Positions 50,501-62,072 of a DNA stretch of 64,000 nt are shown piece by piece. This stretch comes from Oopsacas minuta (Eukaryota > Porifera > Hexactinellida > Lyssacinosida > Leucopsacidae). The notes under the pieces were generated by a model. That model saw only the letters and a list, made by a program, of their open reading frames with translations. It made no database searches and was not told the origin of the DNA. The stretch lies in assembly GCA_024704765.1 (NCBI GenBank), contig JAKMXF010000044.1, positions 248,001 through 312,000 on the forward strand. The letters are read 5' to 3'. Positions within the stretch are counted from its first letter, which is position 1; each line of letters opens with the position of its first letter. Position numbers and translations under genes: made by a program.

Positions 50501-52900
50501 TTCCTCAGCACTATAAGATATGATGCCCGTTACCACATTTTCATAGAACTGAGTTTGTTTGGGATGTCTTGAGGATCTACGTAACTGTGGGCAATTCTCA
50601 TTGTTGTCTGAAATTCCAATTCCTTCTTCCTTGTCATTAATGCAATCCAACTGATTCTCCTCACTCGGCGATAGAATTGTGTCATCACAATTTTCTTCTT
50701 GTTGTATTCCAACCTATCTAAAGAGTGATAACACTACTTCGAGTGTCTTTTGCATCGGTATAGATGTATCACTTTCTCTTGATTGATTAGCTAATGAGTC
50801 TTATACTAAATTATTAGGTCCTTTTCTCTCAATTACAGTCCAAAGACTTCTGCATAAAGGGGACAATGAATGTTTTCTATTCACATTATTGATAAGGATT
50901 TCATTAACTTGGCAAACAGGTGAAAGATAATTAGGTTATATCGAAAGACTCCCAATCAGGGTTTCATCCAGGTTCTCAGGGCCATACGCTTAAAAATGGA
51001 TTCAAATTCATTTCATACGCCTAGATTATGCATTTGCATTGTGATAAAAGAGTTTCTGCCCCAGGAGAGAGAGTTTCATGCGCCTAGAGATACATTAGCC
51101 CAGATATATGCGCCTCTAGGCGCGCCGCATACGCTTAGATAACACCCTGTTCCCAATGACAAAGGAAGAGTATCAATGTTAAATGAGATCTCTGCCCGAG
51201 GAATCTGATACTCACGAATTGGAATAAGAGGTAGCTTGTGATGTGACGATCGCTTATTCCTTAAATACATACTAAATATGATTTGCAATCAGTCTCGAAA
51301 GCCTTAATCAAGCTTCTTTAATAATATTTATCTTTGAGAAACTCATAGGTACGATAAGTTCTGTATGAGACTGGCCATGAGTAAGACCAAGAACTTGACT
51401 CATAAGATAACGGAAAATAACTACAGTTGTATACGAAACAATATTCCATCAATCCATACTCAATATAAACGTTTTTAATTAACATCTCTTTACACCACCC
51501 TGTTCTCTCAATTACCCAATCGTATTTGATATCACTACATCTTTATCCTGTTGAATTTTCAACCTCTGTGTAAATCCATCATCTACTGTAGCAATCTATA
51601 ACGCTCAAAGATTACATGACGTTCAAAGTGTTCCGTATCATTATTCACCTGCGTATCAAGTACTGCCGAAATGCCACTCAAATTCTTCCATACAGTTTTC
51701 ACTACCACGTTTATATTCTATAGTTTATTGCTTCTAGTTCCAGCAACCAGCTTGCACACTTGCCACGTTGATTTTTCTGTCCCCACATATAGACAAGTGG
51801 ATCGTGATCTGACAAAATGATCACTTCCACTGCATGCTAGGTTAAATATTTAGCCACTTAAGAACTGCTAATACAAGTTGTCGGGCTTACTAGTACAGTA
51901 CATTTCTGTGTGCCATTTAATGCAGAAGAAAATAATACAAATGGTATTAGTTTCCCGCATCATCCATTTAAGATACACACTGCCAACAGCTTCTCCTAAA
52001 GCATCTGCCTCTACAAAAAAAGTTCTTCTCACGCAGTATATGCCAAAATAACGGGATTCATCTCTAAAGCCATAAGAAGATTAGTGTAGCTTTCCTCACA
52101 CTCTGTGGTCCAATTCCACTTGACTCTCTTCTTAGTTAGATTTTATAACGAACATGCTATCTTAAACACTGTGGCAGAAACTCGCGATTAATTCACCAGT
52201 CCCAAGAATGATGTCAGTTTCCTTAAATCAGTAGGTCGAGGCTGATAGTAATCCTGATACAAATGATGAGACTGACAGATGTCTATTGGGTGTAATTAAA
52301 TATCCAACAAATTCAAGAGAACGACAGCTAAAGTTGTATTTGACTTCATCAGCTAGAAATTTGTCTGAGAATAGGACGACAGAACTTCCTCAAGATGAAA
52401 CAAATTGTTTTTGAAACCCATTGAGTAAGCTAGAGTGGCGTCATATGCACCAGTGTTTACTACGTATTTAAGAGTTGATCAACATGGCTTTGGTAACATG
52501 ATGGAGCATTACAAAGGCCAAACGGAATTACATATAACTCGAATTCCGCATTCTGAGTAATAACAGCAGTCTTCCCTCGATCATTCTCAGCAATTGGGAT
52601 AATCCAGTAAGCACTTGCCCGATCGAGAGTTTAAAAGTAACTTCCACCTTCCAGTTTATCCAGAATATCACGAAAGTCGGGGATGGTATATCTATCTTTT
52701 TGCACAATCATTCGATACACGATCCAATCCAAATCTTAAAGTCCCGTCTTTCTTAATAACAAGGATAACCCTGCTTACCATCTTAATTCATAGATTTCAG
52801 GATACGCTTACGGGTTTGTTAAGTATACATGTACCTCCTGTCTCTAAGATGATTCCTGATAGGCTAAACTCACTTTGATATGATCAAAGGATCAAAGTAG
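50500..52900 (-). pseudogene. Ty3/gypsy pol remnant (RT, RNase H, integrase region)
   Basis: Read on the minus strand through many frame breaks. The RT entry block with KKDGTLR-like residues lies near 52750, an FGLCNAPSCYQ block near 52520 and a YSMGFKNNLFHLEEV block near 52430. PRPTDLRKLTSFLGLV lies near 52230 and a W-N-W-T-T-E-C-E RNase H entry near 52110. The order and spacing are those of Ty3/gypsy polymerases. An integrase-zone fragment (REYQIPRAEISFNIDTLPL, 51076-51288) and a basic C-terminal frame (50530-50712) follow. Heavily decayed; no LTR recognised. Confidence 0.75.
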
Positions 52901-53079
52901 AAAAACGTAGATGCGAGAAAATTTACTACAAGTCGAAACTCTGTCTCCACAACCAGGTGCATAAGGAGTTATGCACTCAATATAGAAACGCTCTTGAGAA
53001 GAAAAAACAAGAACTTCTACATCGAAGGTGTTGGAAGCAGACCCAATGAGTTGCTAAGGTAACATATACACTATTCAAT

Positions 53080-53516
53080 ATGACATCAAAGCCTATTCTA
53101 TCAGCGTTATATACAACTAGAGAGCTGGCTACCAAATTTAGTATCTGTTTTGTTGGGAAGATCCCGAAGCTGAGAGATTCAATAGATGGATACCCGCCGC
53201 ATTTTCAGACAGTTGAGTTACTGTACTACAGTGTAATTCTACTCTTGAAATCTTCACTAATGTTACCTGTAGAACTTAGGATGGTACTGAAATCTCCGTC
53301 CAAATCCTGTGACCTGGACCCGATTCCTACGATTCTTCTGAAACAAATCCTAGAATCACTTCTGCCTGTTATAATGAAGATCGTGAATAAATTTCTCCAG
53401 ACAAGGATTTTCCCAGATCTATATAATATTTCTGACCCTACCCATTACCAAAAGACCTCTCACTAGATCTTGAAATACTTGATAACTATAGGCCTATTGC
53501 TAATCTTCATTGAATA
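53080..53516 (+). pseudogene. LINE reverse transcriptase, 5' fragment
   Basis: The plus frame contains TTRELATKFSICFVGKI, KSPSKSCDLDPIPTILLKQI and IVNKFLQTRIFPD, then in another frame DNYRPIANLH ending at 53516. This is the segment from just upstream of the RT domain into its first blocks in CR1/Jockey-type LINEs. The sequence is cut at 53516/53517 by the CACTG element and resumes at 55954. Confidence 0.85.
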
Positions 53517-55953
53517 CACTGGGCAACATCAAATTTATTCCTCAAATGAAAATATATTACCTAGACTAACTTTGGGATGCTGATTCCAAATCTGAAATCA
53601 GAATTGGTCTATCACGTCAGGATTTCAAGATATGGAAATTCACGAAATTCGGATTTTGCATTGATTGGCACTATATTATAAGGTACTATACAGTACAAGT
53701 TAGGCCTATTGTACAATTTTCTTTCCCAGCGAATTGTTGGTCAACAATGCATATTATGTACGGTTAATATTAACATTATTTTGTAAATGTAATGTTCTAT
53801 CTTTTGACAATTAATGCATTCTTGAGTGTTCTTGGCCATGGCTATAAGGAGGGGTTATTTAGCCTACTTGCGGGTGGATTGTAGACAGTATCGATAAACC
53901 AACAACATTACTGTTTTGCAGAATTTTTAGTTTGTAACTGATTGTGTATTTAAGCTTTTTGTTTACAATGAATACGAGCAGAAGACAATGCACGAACCAC
54001 CCAGATAACTTCTGCTATATTTGTGGAAAATTTACGCTGAAGCCCCAGCGAAGAAATATTACCAATCGTGTCAAGATTGGCTACAAGTATTACTTTGGTT
54101 GCAAAGTTGGTGACCAAGACAAGAACTGGGCACCTCACATCTGCTGTACCGTCTGCTATGCCAGTCTAATCCAATGGCTTAATGGAAAGAAGAAATCCAT
54201 GCCATTTGCGGTACCTATGATTTGGCGAGAACCTAAAAACCATACGTCGGATTGTTATTTTTGCACAACAAATATTGCTGGATTTTCGCCTAAAAATAAG
54301 TCGAAAATCATCTATCCAACATGCAAGTCTGCTCTAAAGCCAGTAGAGCATGATGCTGGCAATGGAATTCCTGTACCAATCCCACCTTCATCGGATACTA
54401 TTGAAATGGATTCAACAGACGAAGTAGACGTGGCAGATGCAGATTCCACTTCTGATTTTTCGGATCATGATGAAAACGACAAAATGATTCCCATGGACCA
54501 GGCATTTTTGAATGACCTGGTGCGTGATTTATCTCACTCCAAAGAAAAAGCTGAGCTTCTAGGGTCTCGCCTAAAGGAATTAAATTTGTTGAAGCCAGGA
54601 ACCACAATTTCACATTTTCGTCGACGACATGCAAATGTTTCGGCTTACTTTAAATTCGAAGACTGTGTGTGTTTTTGCACTGATATTGATTCACTCATGT
54701 ATGAGCTTGGCCACGAACACATTAGCACTGAGTGGAGACTGTTCATTGATTCCAGCAAGGCTAGTTTGAAAGCTGTCCTACTACACAATGGGAATGAAAA
54801 GCCTTCTGTCCCTATTGCTCATGCTGTCGGCTTGAAGGAGACGTACGAGTCTATGGAAACCATCCTAGGGGTCATTGACTACTGGGCTCACAACTGGAAC
54901 ATATGTGGAGACCTTAAAGTTGTGTCACTTTTGCTCGGATGCAGTTGGGTTACACCAAGCATATGTGTTTTCTCTGTCTGTGGGACAGTAGAGACGAGGC
55001 AAACCACTATGACACAACCAAATGGCCAATGAGAACTGACTACATTGTTGGAAGATATAATGTTAAGTGCAAATCCCTTATTGATCCCAGCAAAGTGTAC
55101 TTGGCACCACTTCATATTAAACTCGGCCTGATCAAACAATTTGTGAAGGCAATGTATTTCAATGGAGATGGATTCCTACACATAAAAGAAAAGTTTGGTG
55201 CTATACTAAGTGACGCTAAACTGAGACCTGGGATATTTGTTGGCCCCCAAATACGTGATTTGATGCGTGACCCAGTATTTCCATCCAAGCTTAATTCAAT
55301 TGAATCGGAAGCCTGGAATGCAGTTGTACAGATTGTACAAAATTTTCTTGGAAACTATAGGGCAGAAAATTACTCGGAACTAGTAGACAATTTGCTGGAA
55401 TCATACCGCAAAATGGGCTGCAGAATGTCGCTTAAACTGCATTTTCTTCATTCACACTTGGACTTTTTCCCATCAAACCTGGGTGATGTGAGCGACGAAC
55501 AGGGAGAAAGATTTCACCAAGACATCTCTGTGATGAAATCGTTGTATAGAGGTCGATTTAACCCAAACATGAAGGGGGACTACTGCTGGTTTCTCCAGCG
55601 TGAAACTGACACTGAACATGCTCGAAAGAGCAAGTGTATAAAGCACTTTTGAGAGGATACAATGTTATTTTTGTCTGGTTTAATCATCCTGGGTTGTGTT
55701 AAATTGTGCAAAATGATAATTCTGTTACTTTCACTAGCAATCACTGTGTTTATTACATGTAATGTTTTGTTCTGCACAGCCAAAATTAGCCAAAATGACA
55801 ATTACGGGTTGTTGTGTGCATATGTCATATCTCAAAAACGTGACGTGTGAGAAAAAATCTAAGGCCAGATTTGGATTCAGCATGGCCATATTAGTCTAGG
55901 TAAACTTGAAACGAGCAAGGAATAAAAAATAAGTTGTAAAATGTTGTCCAGTG
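53517..55953 (+). mobile_element. CACTG-ended DNA transposon, copy 1
   Basis: Left end CACTGGGCAACATC; right end read inward CACTGGACAACATT. The two ends stay alignable for about 150 bp, with TTTATTCCT, TTACCTAGACTAA, ATGCTGATTCCAAATCTG / ATGCTGAATCCAAATCTG, CACGTCA and GAGATATG / AAGATATGG blocks. ATA precedes the left end (53514-53516) and follows the right end (55954-55956). The LINE reading frame on each side joins if one ATA is counted once, so the insertion is exact with a 3-bp target duplication. CACTA/EnSpm elements have CACTA/CACTG ends and 3-bp duplications. Confidence 0.85.
53968..55652 (+). CDS. Putative transposase of the CACTG element (orphan invertebrate family), one frameshift
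   Basis: Protein of about 560 residues interrupted by a single indel near 54938. Start chosen at ATG 53968 (MNTSRRQC), where similarity to copy 2 begins. N-terminus: a zinc-ribbon-like Cys set (CTNHPDNFCYICGKF, later CCTVCYASLIQW), then CYFCTTN. An acidic, Ser/Asp-rich linker spans residues about 145-175. The core shows a strand WRLFIDSSKASLKAVLLHNG (Asp about 261), HNWNICGDLKVVSLLLG (Asp about 315), GYTKHMCFLCLWDSRD and LAPLHIKLGLIKQFVKAM. The C-terminus carries DVSDEQGERFHQD with conserved Glu (about 510-514) and DYCW. Alternation of strands with Asp at the ends of the first and fourth strand, then a helix with Glu, suggests an RNase-H-like DDE nuclease. The family is common in invertebrate genomes but I know no established function. 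Confidence 0.7.
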
Positions 55954-56800
55954 ATATCTATGATTATGGACAAAATAGTCGCCAATTAAATCAGAAACAA
56001 CCTCATTAGTAATAAATTATATCCATAATCTCAATCAGCATATCGTATTTGTAGTAGCACAGAAATGGTTCTGATCACAATAACTAATGGCATAAATCTT
56101 GCATTGGACAGGGTGAGGAGGTAATATTGTTAATGCTAGAATTATAGGTGGCGTTGATACAGTTGAACACTGGACTTTATTGACCAGGCTGTTTCTGACT
56201 TTGGGTTTCGGGATAATGTTTTAACTTGGATCTCATCTAATCTCTCTGGTCGTAAAAGCCAAGTTAAAATTTCTGGAATTTTGTCTCCTGCCTATACCAT
56301 GGACTGGGATGTTCCACAAGTGTCGATTCATGGACCATTACTCTATTCCCAATATATAGCACCTTCGGGGAAGTGAACCTTGGCTCATAATCAAAACAAA
56401 ATTTCCTATGCAGATAATACACAACTATATATTGTTTATAATGCATTGGAAAACCCCTCAGCGATTCACGTGTTGAGCATTGTCTAATGACATCAGGATT
56501 AGGGATTCTCGTAATATGCTTAAATGTCATTCTTCGAAAACGAATCTTCATTATAAATCCAAGTTACAAGCCGTAATTGTAATACCTCACCTGAAATAAT
56601 ATTGTTTCATGGCGACCAGCTCGGCCCGAAATCCTTGGTTAATAACCTGGAAGTAATTCTTACCACATATTGGTCTATGGAGTCCCAGGTCAGTAGGATC
56701 TGTAAATCTGTGATATGTATAATCAGGGCCATAGGGAAGATCAGACGTTATCTAGACCTATCTTCAATAAAAAGGCTAGTCAATAGGGCCGCCGCCAGGA
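55954..56800 (+). pseudogene. LINE reverse transcriptase, continuing fragment
   Basis: Starting at the base after the CACTG element, the plus frame gives ISMIMDKIVAN, then a QSAYRICSSTEMVL block, an AFDTVEHWTLL-like block near 56150 and WISSNLSGRKSQVKISG (about 56225-56275). A VPQVSIHGPLLYSQYIAPSG segment (about 56310-56370) and a decayed active-site region near 56405 follow. The order matches RT domains of CR1/Jockey LINEs. Stops and indels abundant. Confidence 0.85.
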
Positions 56801-57394
56801 TTTTTCACCATGGGGGGCACGAAAGTTTCCAAGCGGCAGGACGATGGCAAAGGTGTTCTACGGGTTTAGCAGGAGCATACCCAGTGGTGGATCAACAAAT
56901 TTTTAGTTGGTTAATACCATCCAACTGGGCAGTTGAGTCATGTGGCTTCGATATATGAGGGCACACATTCAATCTGGTTGTCATCAAGTTCTAGAATCTA
57001 GATGTTTCCTACCAGATTGAATTTGTGCACCCCAGATTTCAAAGCCTATGGGCGCTGTAAACAAACAGTAATGTCCAAGAGCCAAACAATTGAAAGAAGT
57101 AACGTATGGCCTGCAATTGCCGCATAAAGTTGTATTTCTGGTCGAGTAATGATGTGTAGCTCGGAGAATATATGGGGGTCCCAGTTATATATGCACGACG
57201 CTAGTACAGCTGGGGTTTGGGGTGCTGTAGGTCTTCCAGTCATGACGGGGTGTTGCCCTTGGACAATAAGCTATAATAACTACTACATTAATTACCTTTG
57301 TGCTGTCACGTGGGTTTGAATCTTGAAACAATTTCTCAGGTATATTTTTGGGATAAAAAGTGAAATCTGTAAACAAACAACGAGTTATCAATAA
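56801..57394. other. No recognisable gene
   Basis: Contains GC-rich words such as AGGGCCGCCGCCAGGATTTT (56785) and CAGTGGTGGATCAAC (56882) that look like hAT termini, without identifiable partners. The LINE 3' end is lost. Confidence 0.4.
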
Positions 57395-57810
57395 CACTGC
57401 TCAACAAAAATTTTGTTGCATTTCTACCAACACTTGTTTTTACCTAATTTTGGGGGCTGAATCCGAATCCGACCTTAGTTCTTTCCGCAAGCTCTAGATT
57501 TTTAATTTATTGCACAAAATTCAAATTTTTTGAAAAAGTGACATGATTTGTCAAATGATGTTCTGCTTACAGTAGAATAACTAGCCTCAAAACAAAATAG
57601 GTGCGAAAAAACTTTTATGTTGTCAATAGAAATTGTATTTGTAGACAGATAGGCAACAAATGCTTAAAAAATGTAAAAACAACAGTTTTGCTGATAATAT
57701 GCATGTAAAAATTGATTTTTTCTTTTTGCAAAATAGCTAGAAAAGAACGATGGCTATCTACAATAGTAACTTAAAGCGATTAATGACAAGATGCAAAAGA
57801 TTCAAAAATT

Positions 57811-59530
57811 CTACAACTCTGGACAAAATTTCCTCTTATAACTTCTGCGTTTGTACGCTTTGTGAGGACAGTCACGTTTAATGCCCCAACAATAGTCTGC
57901 CATCACATGTCGATCCCATCGACCTTGGTAGCGTTCTTCCACTGTCATAAGATCCTGGTAGAAATGTTCTCCCTGTTCGTCACTGACAGCGCCAAGGTTT
58001 TCAGGGGATTTGTCCAGGTGGCTGCGCAGAAAATGTACTTTTATGCTCATATTGCATCCTAAATCACGAAACCCTGAGAGCATCTTGGATACAAGCATTT
58101 CATAGTTTGGAGCCTTACTGTTGCCAAGAAAGTTCTGTATAACATCCACAAAAGATAGCCATGCAGTTTTCTCCTTGACATTCATTTTCTGAATGAAGTC
58201 TTGGCACGAATAAGTGTACGTATCTGTGGTCCATCAAACACTCCTGCTTTGATTTTATCATGTGACAAAGCAGGGCAAGTATACACAAGATGATGAAAGG
58301 ATTCATTGTCAGGATTTAGGGCTTTAACGAACTGTTTCATGAGACCTATCTTGATGTGCAGGGGCGGAAAAAAAACTTTGTCTCTGCTTACGATCGGGTC
58401 GTGTGTTACGTTAGGCATGCCAGCTTGAAATGTTTCACATAAGGGCCACTCCTTCTGTGTTCAAAGTTTTTCACGTGCTCTGCTGTCCCACATGCACAGT
58501 TAACATGGAAATTTAGTGTATCCTTTTTGCTGACCTAGCAGATAACTAACCATTTTGAGGTCAACACAAATGATCCAGTTGTGATCATGATATCCGAGTA
58601 AATCCAGAACAATTCTAATGTCATCATGCTGTTCCTTCAAGATATTGGAGTGACCAACTGGAACAGCTCCATAAATATTTCCATTGTGTAAAAGAACACA
58701 CTTGAGGCCGCGCTTGGAACTGTCCAAAAACAATTGTCATTCTCCTGGATCATATGAGGAGATACCCAGTTGTCCGAGAAGACCAGGAATATCGTTGCAA
58801 TATACCAGCTTATTTACACTGAAAAATAGAGTAGGAGTTCTTCTCTTTTTCGAAAAAGGAAACCTTTACAGATCGATCCAGCACCTGTTTTTCTTTGAGC
58901 CTGGGGGCTAAGAGCTCAGCTGCTTGCTTGTGCAGATCTAAATCACGTACTAAGTCATTCAGTTCTGATTGATTAAACTGCTGGACAGTTACTCTGGTTT
59001 CACAAGAAGAATCTTCAGATTCTGGTTCTGTGTCTGATTTTGATATTCCATTTCTACGATCTCTTCCCTTTCCGATTTAGTTTCTTAATCATCAGGAAAA
59101 GCAAAACCACTAAAGACCGGAGGAGGAAGTCTATCAGAGTGCGGGACAGGTCGCATAGCTGATGGCATACTAGGATAAGTAAGCGTTTGTTGGCTCTTCT
59201 TGCCAACACCTTTTGTATTGACCATGCAAAAGTAGTAGTCAGTCGTGTGGTCTTGGGTTCACGCTACACCATTGGAATAGCAAAAGGCAGACCCTTCCGC
59301 TTTCCTTTTGTCCAGTCTCGGAGCATTTCTTCGCAGTTATGGCAAACAATATGAGGAGACCATTTCTTATCTTGATCACCAAAAGGGATACCAAAGTATG
59401 CTATGTAGGCACATTTCACAAACGATGTTATATTTCGTCTTTGACGCGAAAGCGTATACACATCACAGATGGAACAAAATGAATCAGGGTTATTTTTGCA
59501 TTTATGTCTACTAGAAGAAGCCATGATCAA
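57811..59530 (-). pseudogene. Putative transposase of the CACTG element, copy 2, broken
   Basis: Same order as copy 1 on the minus strand: SRHKCKNNPDSFCSICDVYT (from 59522), GDQDKKWSPHIVCHNCEEML, then breaks. MFLDSSKRGLKCVLLHNGN and WIICVDLKMVSYLLGQQ follow (58500-58733), then GYTKFPC, FPPLHIKIGLMKQFVKAL (58182-58418), and VIQNFLGNSKAPNYE through AVSDEQGEHFYQDL to GRWDRHVMADYCWG (57811-58185). Both candidate Asp residues and the Glu are kept although overall identity to copy 1 is only moderate, which supports their functional role. Several stops and frame changes; an upstream ATG at 59528-59530 is also possible. Confidence 0.8.
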
Positions 59531-59702
59531 ATCTGAAGAGTTAAGAATCGAAAGAAAGTCTGTTGATGTCTATGTAACTTAACACAAACAAACTGAATAA
59601 CAAAACCTTGGTACTAATTAAGGCTACCACCAGACGAGCGGAAAAATACAGCTTAAATGCCTATTCTGCTGCATCTATCCACAATACTTCAGTACAATCA
59701 AG

Positions 59703-60045
59703 CAGGGTTGTTTGATTTAAATCACTTCAAAAAATCAACATGATGATTTTTGATTTATAAAATTTTGACACTTCGCAATAGTGTCATGTTTTCAGAAAAC
59801 AATAGAATGGTGCTTTTGTTTCAATAGAATGGTGCTTTTGTTTCAATAGATTGAAGCCATTATTAAATGATAGTAACGGCTACAATCTATTGAAGTCATT
59901 GCTATGATGTAGTTAGCAGTTTGTATGTTTCATTAAATCCAGCATTCAAATAATATTAAAAGTGTCTAAAATAAAATTCTGATTTGAATCAAAAAATCAA
60001 AAAATTTGATTTAAATCAAAAAGATCGTGATTTTTTCCAACCCTG
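59703..60045. mobile_element. hAT MITE, CAGGGTTG family, perfect 8-bp duplication
   Basis: Ends CAGGGTTGTTTGATTTAAA and, inverted, CAGGGTTGGAAAAAATCACG. CAATCAAG occurs immediately on both sides (59695-59702, 60046-60053). It is inserted in the 5' part of CACTG copy 2. A relative lies at 23095-23459. Confidence 0.93.
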
Positions 60046-60663
60046 CAATCAAGTTTTCTAACTTTGTAATATTTCTTGCATCTCGTGGAGTGACTAACTG
60101 CGAATGTATAACGAAATGGCCAACAGGCGTTAACGCAGGTGGACAATAAAACAGGAATGCAGTATGGTGATAAAATTTGATAACGTGGGGCTTTCAACAG
60201 GAAATTTCGAGCTGATAAACACAACTCATTGCGAACTTCTTGAAATGCGCTTTAACAGCAATCGGCTACAACTTGAAAGCTTCTATCTGAGACACTGGTA
60301 CCATGTTATAGACAAAGCACAAACAAATAGCCTTAACTTTAAAAACCTGTTGAGTAATCAGGCCTGCAAAATACTCATTTACCACATGCTCATCATTTAG
60401 CTATGACTAATAAATGTTCACTATGGATCCAGATGATGCATACAAAAAGAAAAATGGCTTGATAGATAAAAAGTATTTGGTGGAGATCAGATTTATGTAC
60501 TAAATAAGTACCACAAACGAAAACATTTAAAATGTCGATTGCATGAAAACTAGAGCATGCAGAAAGAAACTGATTGCAGATTTGTAATCAACATCACAAA
60601 ATTATATAGAAACAGTTGAAAAATCTCATGCCATAAAAAATGAAAAAAATTTGTTGAGCAGTG

Positions 60664-61006
60664 AAATTATTATATCAATGGAGGAATCGACAGGAAAAAT
60701 CGTATGGTAATCCTTCTCATTGTAACTTGTATGGTCAATTCTATTTTTACTGTGCCGACTATAATGGCCCACTATTGAAATGGGTGCATATATTTGTTTA
60801 ACAACTGAAGGGACGCCAGCCCAGTACGCCAAAACGACATGGGGAAAAAACTGCACTCGCTCAGGGTATAAACACTCAAAAATATAACCTAGTTCGGTAG
60901 TTCAGTAGATCAATACAAGTTGTATCCCATATTTATGGGTTAGATTAAATAATATTGAGAGTAAGATGGGAGCGAAGCGAGGCAAAGTTTTCAGTTTGCA
61001 ATATGA
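60664..61006. other. No recognisable gene
   Basis: About 340 bp between the CACTG element and the gypsy gag-protease remnant; it may be decayed gypsy sequence. Confidence 0.4.
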
Positions 61007-62072
61007 TTATGGCTCTTTATAATAAATAGATATATTAGTATTTATTAAATGCATCTTCAAATTTGTTAGTACATTCTTCATCTCCAGTTTTTCGGAGTGA
61101 CTCAATTCAGAATTAATATCAAATTCTTCTTGATTTTCATCACGCATACATAATACTTGATTCACCACTTCCACCATTATCAATGAGACTCCGCCTCTTA
61201 CGCATGTAACTATTCCATCCAAAGATAATCCAAACTAAGGCTCGTTTATTCCAATGTATCTCATAACAGTCATACGCATAAAGAAATTCTCTCCCAAGAC
61301 TACTGTTGGCTCGGAACTCAGAACTGTAAATGTGAGCTGTTTTTCTTGAGCATCCCCTAAATCTATTCCTAGCACGACATATCCAATGTCCCATTGTTGG
61401 AGCACAAACTCCTTACTGTCCGGGTTTGTAGGTACAGCTAAGTACAAGCTCCTCCATACTCTTTTCTCCAATCACTGATGATAGGGATCCAGTAACAATC
61501 ATAACTCTGATAGGTTTCCTGTTTACCTTTCTGTAACAACGACTTCTTCACTACTACACTCAACGGGAAGATTCACAACATTTACTAGCTCATCTTTACT
61601 ATTATAACAGTCTCTACGATTATGACCCTTAATGTCACATCTTCACAATAGCGAACAAAGTGCCAAGTCCATCACAATTAAGCCATTTCCAGCCTCGGTG
61701 AGTGCCAGATGATTTAAGCCCTTCACAACCTCACTGACATATACGATTAGTATTAATCACATTCATATCTTTGCCTTGCCTACTCATAGATATCAACCCC
61801 AGTCTACCATCTTGGAGTGGATCTGATTCCATAACGATTCCAAATGCTTCTTTCAGGCGTATATCGCTTGTCAATAGGATCTGAGCGAAAAATTTAACTC
61901 CTGCAGGCCTGGGACAAAGATAAGCGGGAAATAAACTAATAGACAATTTCTCCATCATGAGCGTCACTGCAGTCTTGAATATAAATTCCCAATCTGATTC
62001 GTGTTGTCCCAAACATATAGGTTCAAACGACAAGTTTCGAAATGGTTTGGTCATAGTTACATCGTTTGTCAA
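61007..62072 (-). pseudogene. Ty3/gypsy gag-protease remnant
   Basis: From 62072 down: a gag-like frame of 113 residues (61731-62072), then in other frames a possible zinc-knuckle zone near 61620. A retropepsin-like segment follows (VVLGIDLGDAQEKQLTF, 61235-61471), followed by the ELSHSEKLEMKNVL stretch (61007-61222) that in gypsy elements links protease to reverse transcriptase. Broken by stops. The polymerase that should follow is found 8 kb away at 50.5-52.9 kb on the same strand. No LTR or primer-binding site could be recognised. Confidence 0.6.

Larger units (their letters stand above)
57395..60663 (-). mobile_element. CACTG-ended DNA transposon, copy 2 (inverted)
   Basis: Left end CACTGCTCAACAAAAATTTT; right end read inward CACTGCTCAACAAATTTTTT. 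The left subterminal region carries TTACCTAATTTT and GCTGAATCCGAATCCG, homologous to the subterminal repeats of copy 1. Length 3269 bp, including a nested 343-bp MITE. Flanking trinucleotides TAA and AAA agree at 2 of 3. It faces copy 1 tail to tail and is a different, diverged subfamily. Confidence 0.82.
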
